This document shows, piece after piece, positions 7,238 through 16,052 of a stretch of DNA of 51,876 bases (position 1 is the first letter of the stretch; each line of letters opens with the position of its first letter). A model generated the notes under the pieces. The model ran no database searches. It was not told the origin of the DNA and worked only from the letters and a program-made list of their open reading frames with translations. Position numbers and translations under genes: made by a program. The DNA comes from Rubrivivax sp. (GTDB taxonomy: Bacteria > Pseudomonadota > Gammaproteobacteria > Burkholderiales > Burkholderiaceae_C), in contig JAURZK010000096.1 in the NCBI GenBank assembly GCA_030653505.1, forward strand, positions 1 to 51,876. The letters are read 5' to 3'.

Positions 7238-9640
7238 TCACACGCCGTAAGGCACCCAGACGTTCTTCACCTGCACCGCCTGCTCCAGCAGCGCGCGCGG
7301 GTCGTCGAGCGCCGCTGCGGCGCCGGCACCGACCCAGGTGCGCTTCAGGTTCGACACCGACAAGGCTTCCATCCGCTGGCACTGCGCCGGCGTGGCGGTC
7401 GGCCACCACAGCGCATCCACTTCCGCATGCGCGGCCAGCGTGTCGGCCAGCGCATCGGCATCGCCGGTGACGAGGTTGAGAACGCCTGCCGGCACGTCGC
7501 TCGTCTCCAGCACGGCGTAGAGCTCGGCCGCCACCAGCGGCTGGCGACGCGAGGGCACCGCCACGACCCGGTTGCCCATCGCCATGACCGGTGCCACCAG
7601 CGCGATCAGGCCCAGCAGCGGTGCGTCGTCGCCGGCGATCACGGCGATGTTGCCCACCGCCTCGTGCAGGGCCAGGGTCACGCCGTGCATCGGCGGCTGG
7701 TGCACCGCGCCGTCGTACTTGTCGGCCCAGGCCGCGAAGTCGAACAGACGCTCGACGCTGGCCTGCACCTCGGCCGCCGCGGCCTTCGCGCTGCTGAAAG
7801 GCGCCAGTGTGTCGATGAAACGGGCACGCTGGGCCTGCAGGTTTTCGGCCAGGTAGTACAGCACCTGGGCGCGACCATGCGCACTCTGGCGTTCCCAGCC
7901 GGCGGCGGCGCGCGCGGCTTCCACCGCGTTGCGGATGTCCTTGCGGTTGCCCTCGGGCACCAGCCCCAGCAGGCGCTTGCCGGCCCAGACCTCGCGGCTG
8001 TAGCCGCCGTCGGGGCGCACCTGCTTGCCGCCGATGTAGAGCTTGGCGGTGCGGTCGATGGCATTCGGATCTGCAGGCACGACGGCGCCGCGTGTGTCGG
8101 CAGCCGTCGCGGGCTTGCCGGCCTTGGCTGCCGCCTTCGCCGCGGCGACAGGCTTCAGGTATTCACGCAGGCCTTCGCGCCCGCCCTCCCGCCCGTAGCC
8201 CGATTCACGCACGCCGCCGAAGCCGCAGGCGGCGTCGAACTGGTTGGCTGTGTTCACCCACACCACGCCGGCCTTCAGGCGTGGCGCGACCTCCAGCGCC
8301 AGCGTGATGCTCTCGCTCCACACACACGCGGCCAGGCCGAAGCGGGTGTTGTTGGCGAGCTCCACCGCCTCGGCCGGCGTGCGGAAGGTCTGCACCGTCA
8401 GCACGGGGCCGAAGACCTCCTGCTGCACGATCTCGCTGGCGGTGTCGACGCCGGTCACGAGCGTAGGCGGGAAGTAGCAGTGTTCACCCGCAGGCAATGT
8501 GTTGGCGCAGGCCTGGAAGACCTCGGCACCTTCGGCGCGCGCGCGCTCGACAAAACCGTGCACACGCTGCCATTGCGTGCGGTCGATCAGCGCACCCATG
8601 TCGGTGCTCTTGTCCAGCGGGTCGCCGACGCGGATCTTCGCCATGCGCGCCTTCAGCTTGGCCAGGAAGACCCCTGCCGTGCCCTCGTGCACCAGCAGGC
8701 GCGAACCGGCGCAGCAGACCTCGCCCTGGTTGAACCAGATGCTGTCGACCAGGCCTTCGACGGCGGCGTCGAGGTCGGCATCGGCGAAGACGAGGTAGGG
8801 GCCCTTGCCGCCGAGTTCCAGGCTCAGCTTCTTGCCGCTGCCGGCGGTGGCCTGGCGGATGAGCCGGCCGACCTCGGTGCTGCCGGTGAAGGCGATCTTG
8901 GCGACGCCCGGGTGCGCGGTGATCGCCTGGCCCACGGCACCGTCGCCGCTGACGAGGTTGAAGACACCGTCGGGCAGGCCCACTTCCTGGCAGACCTCGG
9001 CAAACAGCAGCGCGGTCAGTGACGTCTGCTCGGCAGGCTTGAAGACCACGGTGTTGCCGCACGCCAGCGCCGGCGCCACCTTCCAGGCCAGCATCAGCAG
9101 CGGGAAGTTCCAGGGGACGATCTGGCCCACGACGCCCAGAGCCTCGTGCCCAGGCATCTCGCGCGCCAGCAGCTGCGCCCAGCCGGCGTGGTGGTAGAAG
9201 TGGCGCACCGCGAGTGGCACATCGGCGTCGCGTGTCTCGCGGATGGCCTTGCCGTTGTCCAGCGTCTCCAGCACCGCGAAGAGCCGCGCGTGTTTCTGCA
9301 GCGCGCGCGCCAGCGCATAGAGGTGCTTCGCGCGGCCGTGGCCGCCCAGGGCGCGCCAGGCTGGCAGCGCTGCGGCGGCGGCCTGCACGGCCGCGTCGAC
9401 GGTTTGCGCATCGCCCTGCGCCACGGCGGCCAGCACCTGGCCTTCTCTCGTCAAGGCGGCCGGGTTGACGCTGTCGAAGTGCGACGCACCCGCAACCCAG
9501 CCGCCGCCGATGAAGTGGCCGAAGCGGCGCTCATGGCGCACCAGCCAGGCCTGGGCCACGTCGGCGCTTTCGGGGGAGGGGCCGTAGTCCATGGTGGCGA
9601 GGATGTCTTGCAGGGTGGGCATGGCGGTGGGTGGGCTCAC
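7238..9640 (-). CDS. Two-domain aldehyde dehydrogenase, ALDH16-like
   Basis: An 800-residue protein made of two aldehyde-dehydrogenase folds. The N-terminal domain (about 1-500) is complete, with FTGSTEVGR, the catalytic-Glu motif ELGGKGPY and the catalytic Cys309 in GEVCCAGSR. The C-terminal domain (about 530-800) aligns to an ALDH fold but lacks the Cys and Glu motifs, so it is probably structural. This architecture matches the ALDH16 family. The GTG start at 9640 overlaps the deoC stop as GTGA; an internal ATG at 9622 is the alternative. Next to deoC, its likely job is NAD-dependent oxidation of acetaldehyde released from deoxyribose-5-phosphate, which is an inference. Confidence 0.88.
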   Translation of the reverse strand: MSPPTAMPTLQDILATMDYGPSPESADVAQAWLVRHERRFGHFIGGGWVAGASHFDSVNPAALTREGQVLAAVAQGDAQTVDAAVQAAAAALPAWRALGGHGRAKHLYALARALQKHARLFAVLETLDNGKAIRETRDADVPLAVRHFYHHAGWAQLLAREMPGHEALGVVGQIVPWNFPLLMLAWKVAPALACGNTVVFKPAEQTSLTALLFAEVCQEVGLPDGVFNLVSGDGAVGQAITAHPGVAKIAFTGSTEVGRLIRQATAGSGKKLSLELGGKGPYLVFADADLDAAVEGLVDSIWFNQGEVCCAGSRLLVHEGTAGVFLAKLKARMAKIRVGDPLDKSTDMGALIDRTQWQRVHGFVERARAEGAEVFQACANTLPAGEHCYFPPTLVTGVDTASEIVQQEVFGPVLTVQTFRTPAEAVELANNTRFGLAACVWSESITLALEVAPRLKAGVVWVNTANQFDAACGFGGVRESGYGREGGREGLREYLKPVAAAKAAAKAGKPATAADTRGAVVPADPNAIDRTAKLYIGGKQVRPDGGYSREVWAGKRLLGLVPEGNRKDIRNAVEAARAAAGWERQSAHGRAQVLYYLAENLQAQRARFIDTLAPFSSAKAAAAEVQASVERLFDFAAWADKYDGAVHQPPMHGVTLALHEAVGNIAVIAGDDAPLLGLIALVAPVMAMGNRVVAVPSRRQPLVAAELYAVLETSDVPAGVLNLVTGDADALADTLAAHAEVDALWWPTATPAQCQRMEALSVSNLKRTWVGAGAAAALDDPRALLEQAVQVKNVWVPYGV

Positions 9641-10608
9641 GGCATGGCGTGCCGGTGCGCGGCGCTGTAGTGGCCGGTGACGTGGTGTTCCAGTTGGCGC
9701 TCGATGTCGGTGAGCAGGCTGCTGGCGCCGAAGCGGAAGAGGCCGGGCTGCAGCCAGCGATCACCCAGCTCTTCCTTGATCAGCGCCAGGTACTGCAGCG
9801 CCGCCTTGGCCGTCGCAATGCCGCCCGCAGGTTTGTAGCCGACGACCTGGCCGGTCTCGGCCTGGAAGTCGCGTATCGCGCGCACCATCACCAGCGACAC
9901 GTCCAGCGTGGCGTTGACGCCTTCCTTGCCGGTGCTGGTCTTGATGAAGTCAGCGCCGGCCATCATCGCCACCCACGAGGCGCGGGCCACGTTCTCCAGC
10001 GTCTGCAGTTCGCCGGTGGCCAGGATGGTCTTCAGGTGCGCGTTGCCGCAGGCCTGCCGGTAGGCGACGATTTCGTCGTAGAGCGCGGCCCAGTCGTGGG
10101 TCAGCGCGTGGCGGCGGCTGATGACGATGTCGACCTCCTGCGCGCCGGCGGCCACCGAAAGCTCGATCTCGCGCAGCTTCGTTTCCATCGGCGTCTGCCC
10201 GGCCGGGAAACCCGTCGACACCACCGCCACCGGGATGCCGCTGCCCTGCAGCGCCTGCACCGCCTCGGCGACCATCTCGTGGTAGACGCAGACCGCGCCC
10301 ACACGCAGCGACGGCAGGCCCAGCGCTGCCAGCAGATCGGCACGCAGAGGTGCACGCGCCTTGGCGCACAGCCGGCGCACGCGGCCAGGCGTGTCGTCGC
10401 CGGCCAGCGTCGTGAGGTCCATGCACTGGATGGCCTTCACCAGCCAGGCCGCCTGCCAGACCTTCTTCACCGAGCGGCTGCCGTTCAGGCCGGCGACGCG
10501 CCGCGCCACCGCGGGCTGGTTCACGCGCGTGGCGCGCACACGCGCCAGCTCGAGCGCCGTGCCGACGTTCAGACGCGCGAGGGTTTCGGTGACGGCATCG
10601 GCGCTCAT
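9637..10608 (-). CDS. deoC: Deoxyribose-phosphate aldolase
   Basis: Cleaves 2-deoxyribose-5-phosphate into acetaldehyde and glyceraldehyde-3-phosphate. The 323-residue protein has the Schiff-base lysine in DFIKTSTGK and the second catalytic lysine in VGYKPAGGI, plus CMDLTTLAGDD near the N-terminus. It is longer than the E. coli enzyme and closer to the eukaryotic/long class. The ATG at 10608 was chosen because upstream codons are poorly conserved in character and no family residues precede it. It is the first gene of a two-gene minus-strand operon with the aldehyde dehydrogenase. Confidence 0.95.
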   Translation of the reverse strand: MSADAVTETLARLNVGTALELARVRATRVNQPAVARRVAGLNGSRSVKKVWQAAWLVKAIQCMDLTTLAGDDTPGRVRRLCAKARAPLRADLLAALGLPSLRVGAVCVYHEMVAEAVQALQGSGIPVAVVSTGFPAGQTPMETKLREIELSVAAGAQEVDIVISRRHALTHDWAALYDEIVAYRQACGNAHLKTILATGELQTLENVARASWVAMMAGADFIKTSTGKEGVNATLDVSLVMVRAIRDFQAETGQVVGYKPAGGIATAKAALQYLALIKEELGDRWLQPGLFRFGASSLLTDIERQLEHHVTGHYSAAHRHAMP

Positions 10609-10754
10609 GCGTCGGCACTCCAGGGCTGGCAAGGCCGGGGAGCATAGCGCCTGGGGATGCAAGACCACGGTCGGCAGCGGCACCGTCTGGCCAGCGCAGT
10701 CTGCGTCCCGCTAGCATCTTGCACTGCCCCACCGGGCAGCCCGAGCCCACGCCC

Positions 10755-12950
10755 ATGAAGCCCCAAGCCCTTACCCGCCTGACCGCACAGCTGTTGGCCT
10801 GCACCCTGCTCGCGGCCGGCAGCGCCGGCGCCCAGCCCAGTGCGGCCGAGCTGCCGGTCGCCCCCGTACGCAACGTGCCGGAGACCTTCTTCGGCACGAC
10901 GGTGAACGACCCCTACCGCGACTTCGAGAACACCAGGACGCCGGCCGTGGCGGCGTGGATGAAGGCGCACAGCGACGCCGCGCACGCCACGCTGCGGTCG
11001 ATCAGCGGCCGCGACAACTTTCGCGCGCAGCTCGAGCGCTACGACAGCGCCGCGCCCGGCCGCGTGGGCAGCGTCACGCGGCTGGCCGGCGATCTGTACT
11101 TCTACGAGAAGCGCGGGGTCGACGACGACCAGTTCAAGCTCTACCTGCGGCGTGGCCTGCAGGGCGCCGAGCAGCTGCTCTTCGACCCCGAGGCGCTGAG
11201 GAAGCGTACCGGCAAGCCGCACGCCATCAACTACTTCACGCCTTCGCCCGACGGGCGCTGGGTGGCGCTGGGTGTCTCGGCCGCGGGTTACGAGGACGCG
11301 CTGCTACGCGTGCTGGACACGGAGTCCGGCCGTCAGGTTGGCCCCGAGTTGCCGCGCGTGCTGACTGGCTACATCGGCTGGACGCCCGACAGCCGGCACT
11401 TCTTCGTCACCCGCACGCAGCCGCTAAAGAGGGGCGCGCCGGCCACACACAAGTACATGCGCAGCATGGTCGGCCTGATGCGACCCGGCGCGGGCGAGAA
11501 GGACATCCGCCGCATCCTGCGTGCCGGCGACGCCGGCGCGGTGGTGATGCCGGCCACCGAGTTCCCCATCGTGCAGGTGCTGCCCGACGGGCGCGTGATC
11601 GCGCGCGCGATCGACGGCGTGTCATCCGAGTTCGCCGCCTGGCACAGCACGCTGGCGGCGCTGCAGGCCGGCAAGCCGGCGTGGAAGCCACTCTTCACCA
11701 AGGCCGACGGCATCACCGCCCTGGCGCTGCAGGGCGACCGCGTCTACGCGCTGAGCTTCAAGGGCGCGTCGCGCTATCAACTGTTGGCCGGGCGCCTTTC
11801 GAGCTTCGACCCCGCCACCGCGCAGGTGCTGGTGCCGGAGAGCGCACGTGTGCTGACGGACATCGCGGCCGCGCAGGATGCCCTGTACCTGCAAGCCCGC
11901 GACGGCAACGTGCAGCGCCTGCTGAAGCTGGCCTACGCCGACGGCGCCACGCCCCAGGAAGTGCAGCTGCCGGTGCTGGGCGCCTACGGCTTTGCCGGCG
12001 CGCAGCCCGACCTGCCCGGCGTGCTCATCGACCTGCAGAGCTGGACACGTGAACGCCAGGTCTACGCCGTGGCCGCCGACGGCAGCGTGGCCAACACCGG
12101 CCTGCAGCCCGCCGGGCCCTTTGATGCGCCGGCGGACATCGTGGCCACCGAGGTGATGGTGAAGAGCCACGACGGCGCGCTGGTGCCGATGTCGATCATC
12201 CACAAGCAGGGCACCCAGCTCGACGGCCGCAACCCGACGCTGCTCTACGGCTACGCCAGCTATGGCGTCACCGAAGAACCGTTCTTCAGCATCGGCCGCC
12301 TGGCCTGGATGGGCGCCGGCGGCGTGTTTGCCGTGGCCAACCCCCGCGGCAGCAGCGTCTTCGGGCGGGAATGGCACGAAGCCGGCAAGCAGGCCACGAA
12401 GCCCAACACCTGGCGCGACTTCATCGCCTGCGCCGAGTGGCTGATCGCCCGGAAGTGGACGTCGCCTGCGCGCCTGGGCATCTGGGGCGGCAGCGCCGGC
12501 GGCATCCTGGTGGGCCGTGCGATGACCGAAAGGCCCGACCTCTTCGCCGCCGTGGTGCCCGAGGTGGGCTCACTCGACATGGTGCGCATGGAGACCACGC
12601 CCAACGGCGTGCCCAACATCCCCGAGTTCGGCAGCCGCAAGACCGAGGCCGGCTTCCGCGCGCTGCTGGCGATGAGCACCTACGCCCACATCCAGGACGG
12701 CACGGCCTACCCCGCGGTGCTGCTGACGCACGGCGTCAACGACCCGCGCGTGGAGGTCTGGAACAGCACGAAGACGGCGGCACGCCTGAAGGCCGCCAGC
12801 ACATCCGGCAAACCGGTGCTGCTGCGCCTGGAATACGACTCGGGCCACGGCATCGGCAGCACCAAGACCCAGGTCTTCGACGAACGCGCCGACCTCTTCG
12901 CATTCCTGATGTGGCAGTTCGGCGTGCCGGGCTACGCGCCCAAGCCCTGA
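10755..12950 (+). CDS. Exported prolyl oligopeptidase family serine peptidase
   Basis: A 731-residue S9A peptidase that should cut short peptides after proline. The N-terminal signal peptide (LLACTLLAAGSAGAQ) sends it to the periplasm. A beta-propeller region (about 60-440) precedes the alpha/beta-hydrolase domain. The nucleophile is Ser580 in WGGSAGG, the acid is in GVNDPRVEV and the histidine in YDSGHGIG. The ATG at 10755 starts directly before the signal peptide. It is divergent from deoC with about 145 bases between starts. A link to the peptide-salvage genes further right is possible but not shown. Confidence 0.93.
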   Translation: MKPQALTRLTAQLLACTLLAAGSAGAQPSAAELPVAPVRNVPETFFGTTVNDPYRDFENTRTPAVAAWMKAHSDAAHATLRSISGRDNFRAQLERYDSAAPGRVGSVTRLAGDLYFYEKRGVDDDQFKLYLRRGLQGAEQLLFDPEALRKRTGKPHAINYFTPSPDGRWVALGVSAAGYEDALLRVLDTESGRQVGPELPRVLTGYIGWTPDSRHFFVTRTQPLKRGAPATHKYMRSMVGLMRPGAGEKDIRRILRAGDAGAVVMPATEFPIVQVLPDGRVIARAIDGVSSEFAAWHSTLAALQAGKPAWKPLFTKADGITALALQGDRVYALSFKGASRYQLLAGRLSSFDPATAQVLVPESARVLTDIAAAQDALYLQARDGNVQRLLKLAYADGATPQEVQLPVLGAYGFAGAQPDLPGVLIDLQSWTRERQVYAVAADGSVANTGLQPAGPFDAPADIVATEVMVKSHDGALVPMSIIHKQGTQLDGRNPTLLYGYASYGVTEEPFFSIGRLAWMGAGGVFAVANPRGSSVFGREWHEAGKQATKPNTWRDFIACAEWLIARKWTSPARLGIWGGSAGGILVGRAMTERPDLFAAVVPEVGSLDMVRMETTPNGVPNIPEFGSRKTEAGFRALLAMSTYAHIQDGTAYPAVLLTHGVNDPRVEVWNSTKTAARLKAASTSGKPVLLRLEYDSGHGIGSTKTQVFDERADLFAFLMWQFGVPGYAPKP

Positions 12951-12978
12951 GCCAGGACGAGTGGCTCTGGAAGGAGCC

Positions 12979-13560
12979 TCACGCTTGGCGAAGGCCCGAG
13001 GGCGACTTCACGCCCGAGGGCTGAACATCCCCCGGCGGCCGCATGTCCAGCAGCCTGGGCCGCGGCGGCTCACCGTGCATGTAGTCGGTGGGCTCGAAGA
13101 GTCCGATGCGCTTCAGGCTGCGCACCATGACCTTGCCGCTGTCGGGATAGGTGCAGACCTCGTGCGGGTCGTTCAGGCCAACACCGAGATAGACCAGGTC
13201 CTCGTCGTAGGGGTTGGCGATCTGGTGCGCCGTGCCGGTGCCGGCGGGGCAGGCGATGCAGTCGCCGGGGCCGATCTCGCGCACGGTGTCGCCATAGCGG
13301 AAGAGGCCACGCCCGGACAGCACGTAGAAGATCTCGTCTTCGCGCGCATGGGCGTGGAAGGGGCAGCCCGAACGCCCCGGTGGCACACGCGACAGGTTCA
13401 TGCCCAGGCGCACGCCGCCCTGCTTGCCTAAAGCGTCGAGTGCCGGCGTCAGCGGCTTGAAGGCGCCGCCCCAGTGGGCGTCGTCCATCTGCACGGTCTC
13501 GGGCACGTCGGCGACGTTCACTACGAGGAGCGGCGTGGGTGAAACATCGGCTGCGGTCAT
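12979..13560 (-). CDS. Cupin-domain protein with repeat-derived C-terminus
   Basis: A 193-residue single-cupin protein. Metal-binding residues of the cupin motifs are visible: HAHAREDEIFYVLSGRG (near residues 73-89) and later GTAHQIANP. The substrate is unknown; relatives include dioxygenase-like and sugar-binding cupins. The ATG at 13560 starts a normal N-terminus. The last roughly 15 residues are encoded by a dispersed repeat (12983-13024), so the native end was probably earlier and was replaced or extended. It converges on the prolyl oligopeptidase gene, leaving about 28 bases between them. Confidence 0.82.
   Translation of the reverse strand: MTAADVSPTPLLVVNVADVPETVQMDDAHWGGAFKPLTPALDALGKQGGVRLGMNLSRVPPGRSGCPFHAHAREDEIFYVLSGRGLFRYGDTVREIGPGDCIACPAGTGTAHQIANPYDEDLVYLGVGLNDPHEVCTYPDSGKVMVRSLKRIGLFEPTDYMHGEPPRPRLLDMRPPGDVQPSGVKSPSGLRQA
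12983..13024. repeat. 42-bp dispersed repeat at the cupin 3' end
   Basis: The reverse complement of this block matches 28486-28526 with a single one-base gap and a few mismatches. The shared parts include GCGTGAAGTCGC and CGGGCCTTCGCCA. Here the repeat lies inside the coding end of the cupin gene, whereas the other copy is intergenic. Confidence 0.75.
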
Positions 13561-13571
13561 GGGCGCAGTTT

Positions 13572-13682
13572 TCACCGGTCGTAGCCGTTGAGCAAGTCCT
13601 TGCGCAGGGGGTGGACCTGCTCGCCGATCTGCACGCTGCGTTCGCGCCAGGGTGCGCCCCTCACCAGCCGGTATCCGAGCAC
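13572..13682 (-). other. Short coding-like fragment between cupin and DUF3667 genes
   Basis: The 236-base gap before the first DUF3667 gene holds a 36-codon minus-strand frame from a GTG at 13682 to a TGA at 13572. Its product reads like the end of a real protein (LGYRLVRGAPWRER, then HPLRKDLLNGYDR). It has no clear ribosome site. I do not recognise it. It may be a tiny gene or the remnant of a longer one; the rest of the gap shows nothing I can name. Confidence 0.2.
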
Positions 13683-13796
13683 GCGACCAGTGCCGCCTGC
13701 TGCGGCCGGCGGCTTTGCCTGAGCCCTGCCCGGTTTGACGCCCCGGCTGCCGGCCGCGTCCCGGCGCAGCCCGGTTTTGCGCTACCGTGGCGGCCG

Positions 13797-14687
13797 ATGT
13801 CTGCCACCCCGCCCGCGCCGCCCGCATCGGCCTGCCCGAACTGCTTCCACGCCTACCCCGGTGCGCAGCCGAAGTTCTGCCCCGAATGCGGGCAGGAAAC
13901 GCACGTCAGGCCGCCCAGGGTGGTCGAGTTCCTGCAGCAGATCGGCGGCGCCTACCTCGCCACCGAAGGCGCGCTGTGGCGCACGCTGAAGCTGTTGCTG
14001 CTGCAGCCCGGCGAGCTCACCGCACAGTACCTGGCCGGCAGGCGAAAGCACTACGTGCTGCCGCTACGCCTATTCCTGAGCATCACGGTGCTGATGCTGC
14101 TGACGATGCGCGTGGTGGGCTCGCTCGAGGCGGTCGACTTCGACGACCCCGAGGTGCGGCGGGCCCTGCCCGAACGGCCGAGCTCGATGCACATCGAGCT
14201 CGGCTTCGGCCAGGCCGGGCTGCAGGACGGCAGCTTCTACTGCGAGAACCTGCCGCCGTGGCTGTGCCGGCGCATCGAGCGCCGCGTCGACACCGACACG
14301 CGCTCCCTGGTGATGCAGATGCAGCGGGTGAGCGAGCGTGTGGCCAGCCACGCCGGCGCCGCGGCCTTCGTGCTGCTGCCGGCCTTCGCTGTCGGCCTGT
14401 GGCTGCTGTTCTGGCGCCGCGGGCTGCACTACACCGAGCACCTGGTGTTTGCAGTGCACGTGCACGCCTTCTGGTTCCTGCTGGCCGCGCTGATGATGCT
14501 GGGCGTGGAAGTGCTGGTGTGGGCCGGCGCGCTGATGATGCCGGTGTACGGCCTGCTGGCGATGCGGCGTGTCTACGGTGGCCCGTGGTGGGCCCTGGCC
14601 CTGCGCGCCGTGGTGCTGGGTGCCGTGCACCTGGCGCTGGTGGCGCTGACGGTGGCCGCGGTGACGCTGGCCGCGCTGCTGCTGTGA
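13797..14687 (+). CDS. DUF3667 membrane protein, copy 1
   Basis: A 296-residue DUF3667-type protein of unknown function. It starts with a rubredoxin-like zinc ribbon (CPNC near residue 13 and CPEC near 30), followed by GAYLATEGALWRTLKLLL and PGELTAQYLAGRRKHYVLPL, the family core. About four or five membrane segments fill the rest, with a basic YTEHLVFAVHVHAFWF stretch near residue 215. The ATG at 13797 was chosen because the zinc ribbon begins directly after it. It overlaps the second copy by 4 bases. Confidence 0.85.
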   Translation: MSATPPAPPASACPNCFHAYPGAQPKFCPECGQETHVRPPRVVEFLQQIGGAYLATEGALWRTLKLLLLQPGELTAQYLAGRRKHYVLPLRLFLSITVLMLLTMRVVGSLEAVDFDDPEVRRALPERPSSMHIELGFGQAGLQDGSFYCENLPPWLCRRIERRVDTDTRSLVMQMQRVSERVASHAGAAAFVLLPAFAVGLWLLFWRRGLHYTEHLVFAVHVHAFWFLLAALMMLGVEVLVWAGALMMPVYGLLAMRRVYGGPWWALALRAVVLGAVHLALVALTVAAVTLAALLL

Positions 14688-15583
14688 ACGGGCCGAGGCC
14701 GACCCCGCCCCGTGCCTGCGCGAACTGCGGCGCCGTGCTGCTGCTCCTGGCCGACGCCACGCCGCCACGCTTCTGCGGCGCCTGCGGCCAGGAAACGACC
14801 GTGAAGCCGCCGACGCTGGGCGAGTTCGTGCAGCAGTTCGGCGGCGCCTACCTCAGCACCGAAGGCGCGCTGTGGCGCACGCTGAAGCTGCTGCTGCTCA
14901 AGCCCGGTGAACTGACGCGCCTGTACCTCGCCGGCCAGCGCAAGCACTTCCTGCTGCCGCTGCGCCTGTACCTGACGATCAGCGTGCTGATGCTGCTGGC
15001 GCTGCGCATCTCGGGTGCGCTGCAGGTCGAGCTCGATGCGCCGCCGGTCGAGGTCGCCAGCGGCAAGAAGCCCGATGTGTCCATCATGACCTTCGACGAC
15101 GGCACCGGCATGGGGCTGCGCAACGGCGTCTTCTACTGCGACAACTTCCCGGCCTGGATGTGCAAACGTGCGCAGCGCCGCCTGGACATCGACCCCAAGG
15201 CCGTGGCCGAAGCGGTGGACCAGTTCAAGGACCGCTACATCGGCAACATCGGCGCAGCGATGTTCCTGCTGCTGCCCAGCTTCGCGCTGTGGCTGAAGCT
15301 CGTCTACCTGAACCGGCGCCTGCGCTACACCGAGCACCTGGTGTTTGCGCTGCACGTGCACGCCTACTGGTTCCTGGCCTTTGCACTGATGCTCAGCGGC
15401 GTCAAGGCACTGGTGCTGGTCGGCGCCTTGGCCGTGCCCTGGTACACGCTGGCGGCGATGCGCCGCGTCTACGGCGGGCGACGCTGGCCGCGGCTGCTGC
15501 GGGCCGCGGTCGTGACGCTGCTCTACGCCGTACTGCTGGGGCTGGCGATGGGGCTGGTGGCGCTGTGGTCGCTGCTGTTCTGA
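14684..15583 (+). CDS. DUF3667 membrane protein, copy 2
   Basis: A 299-residue paralogue of the preceding gene. The GTG start overlaps the upstream stop as GTGA, so the pair is translationally coupled. It repeats the full layout: zinc ribbon (CANC near 11, CGAC near 31), GAYLSTEGALWRTLKLLL, LYLAGQRKHFLLPL, then YTEHLVFALHVHAYWF and membrane helices. The region between the first and later helices has diverged between copies, while the flanking membrane parts are nearly identical. This is a tandem duplication. A hetero-oligomeric membrane complex is a plausible inference. Confidence 0.85.
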   Translation: MNGPRPTPPRACANCGAVLLLLADATPPRFCGACGQETTVKPPTLGEFVQQFGGAYLSTEGALWRTLKLLLLKPGELTRLYLAGQRKHFLLPLRLYLTISVLMLLALRISGALQVELDAPPVEVASGKKPDVSIMTFDDGTGMGLRNGVFYCDNFPAWMCKRAQRRLDIDPKAVAEAVDQFKDRYIGNIGAAMFLLLPSFALWLKLVYLNRRLRYTEHLVFALHVHAYWFLAFALMLSGVKALVLVGALAVPWYTLAAMRRVYGGRRWPRLLRAAVVTLLYAVLLGLAMGLVALWSLLF

Positions 15584-15855
15584 GCTGGCGGGCCGCTGCC
15601 GGCGCCGCGCGCCGCTTCGAGTTGCGCTGCCAGGGCCACGAAGTCGGGCGCGACGAGGTCGAACTCGCCTGCGTCGTGCGGCTCCATCGCGCCCCCGAAG
15701 CCACGTTCCAGCGGGCGCGGCACATAGGTCGTGCGCAACCCACAGGCGGCCGCCGCGCGCAGGTCGCTGGGGTGGCAGGCCACCATCATCAGCTGCTGCG
15801 GCTGCAGGTCGAGCAGGCGGGCCGCGCCGAGCGCCTGTTCCAGGTGCTGGTGCAC
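15523..15855 (-). pseudogene. C-terminal remnant of a type II haloacid dehalogenase
   Basis: This frame holds only the final third of an HAD-superfamily haloacid dehalogenase: LMMVACHPSDLRAAAACGLR, then TYVPRPLERG and EFDLVAPDFVALAAQL, which are the last conserved blocks of that family. The nucleophile Asp domain and cap domain, expected in about 120 further residues upstream, are absent, and that DNA is instead the purB promoter region. The end runs antisense into the second DUF3667 gene. Most likely a decayed gene truncated at its 5' end. Confidence 0.6.
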
Positions 15856-16052
15856 CGTGGCGCGAAGGTGCGCGAAGTGGCCTGCGAGGCCTGCGGCGAC
15901 GAGACCTGCCGCGCCGAAATCCGCTGGTAAACCGGCACCGCCTGCGCGCCCTCGGCGACGGGGCAGGCACCTAGAATCGATGACTGCGCTTCGCGCTGCC
16001 GGCCCTGCGGCGGGCGTGGCGTCAGCCCTCCCTTCCTGCCCGGCCGCCCCGC

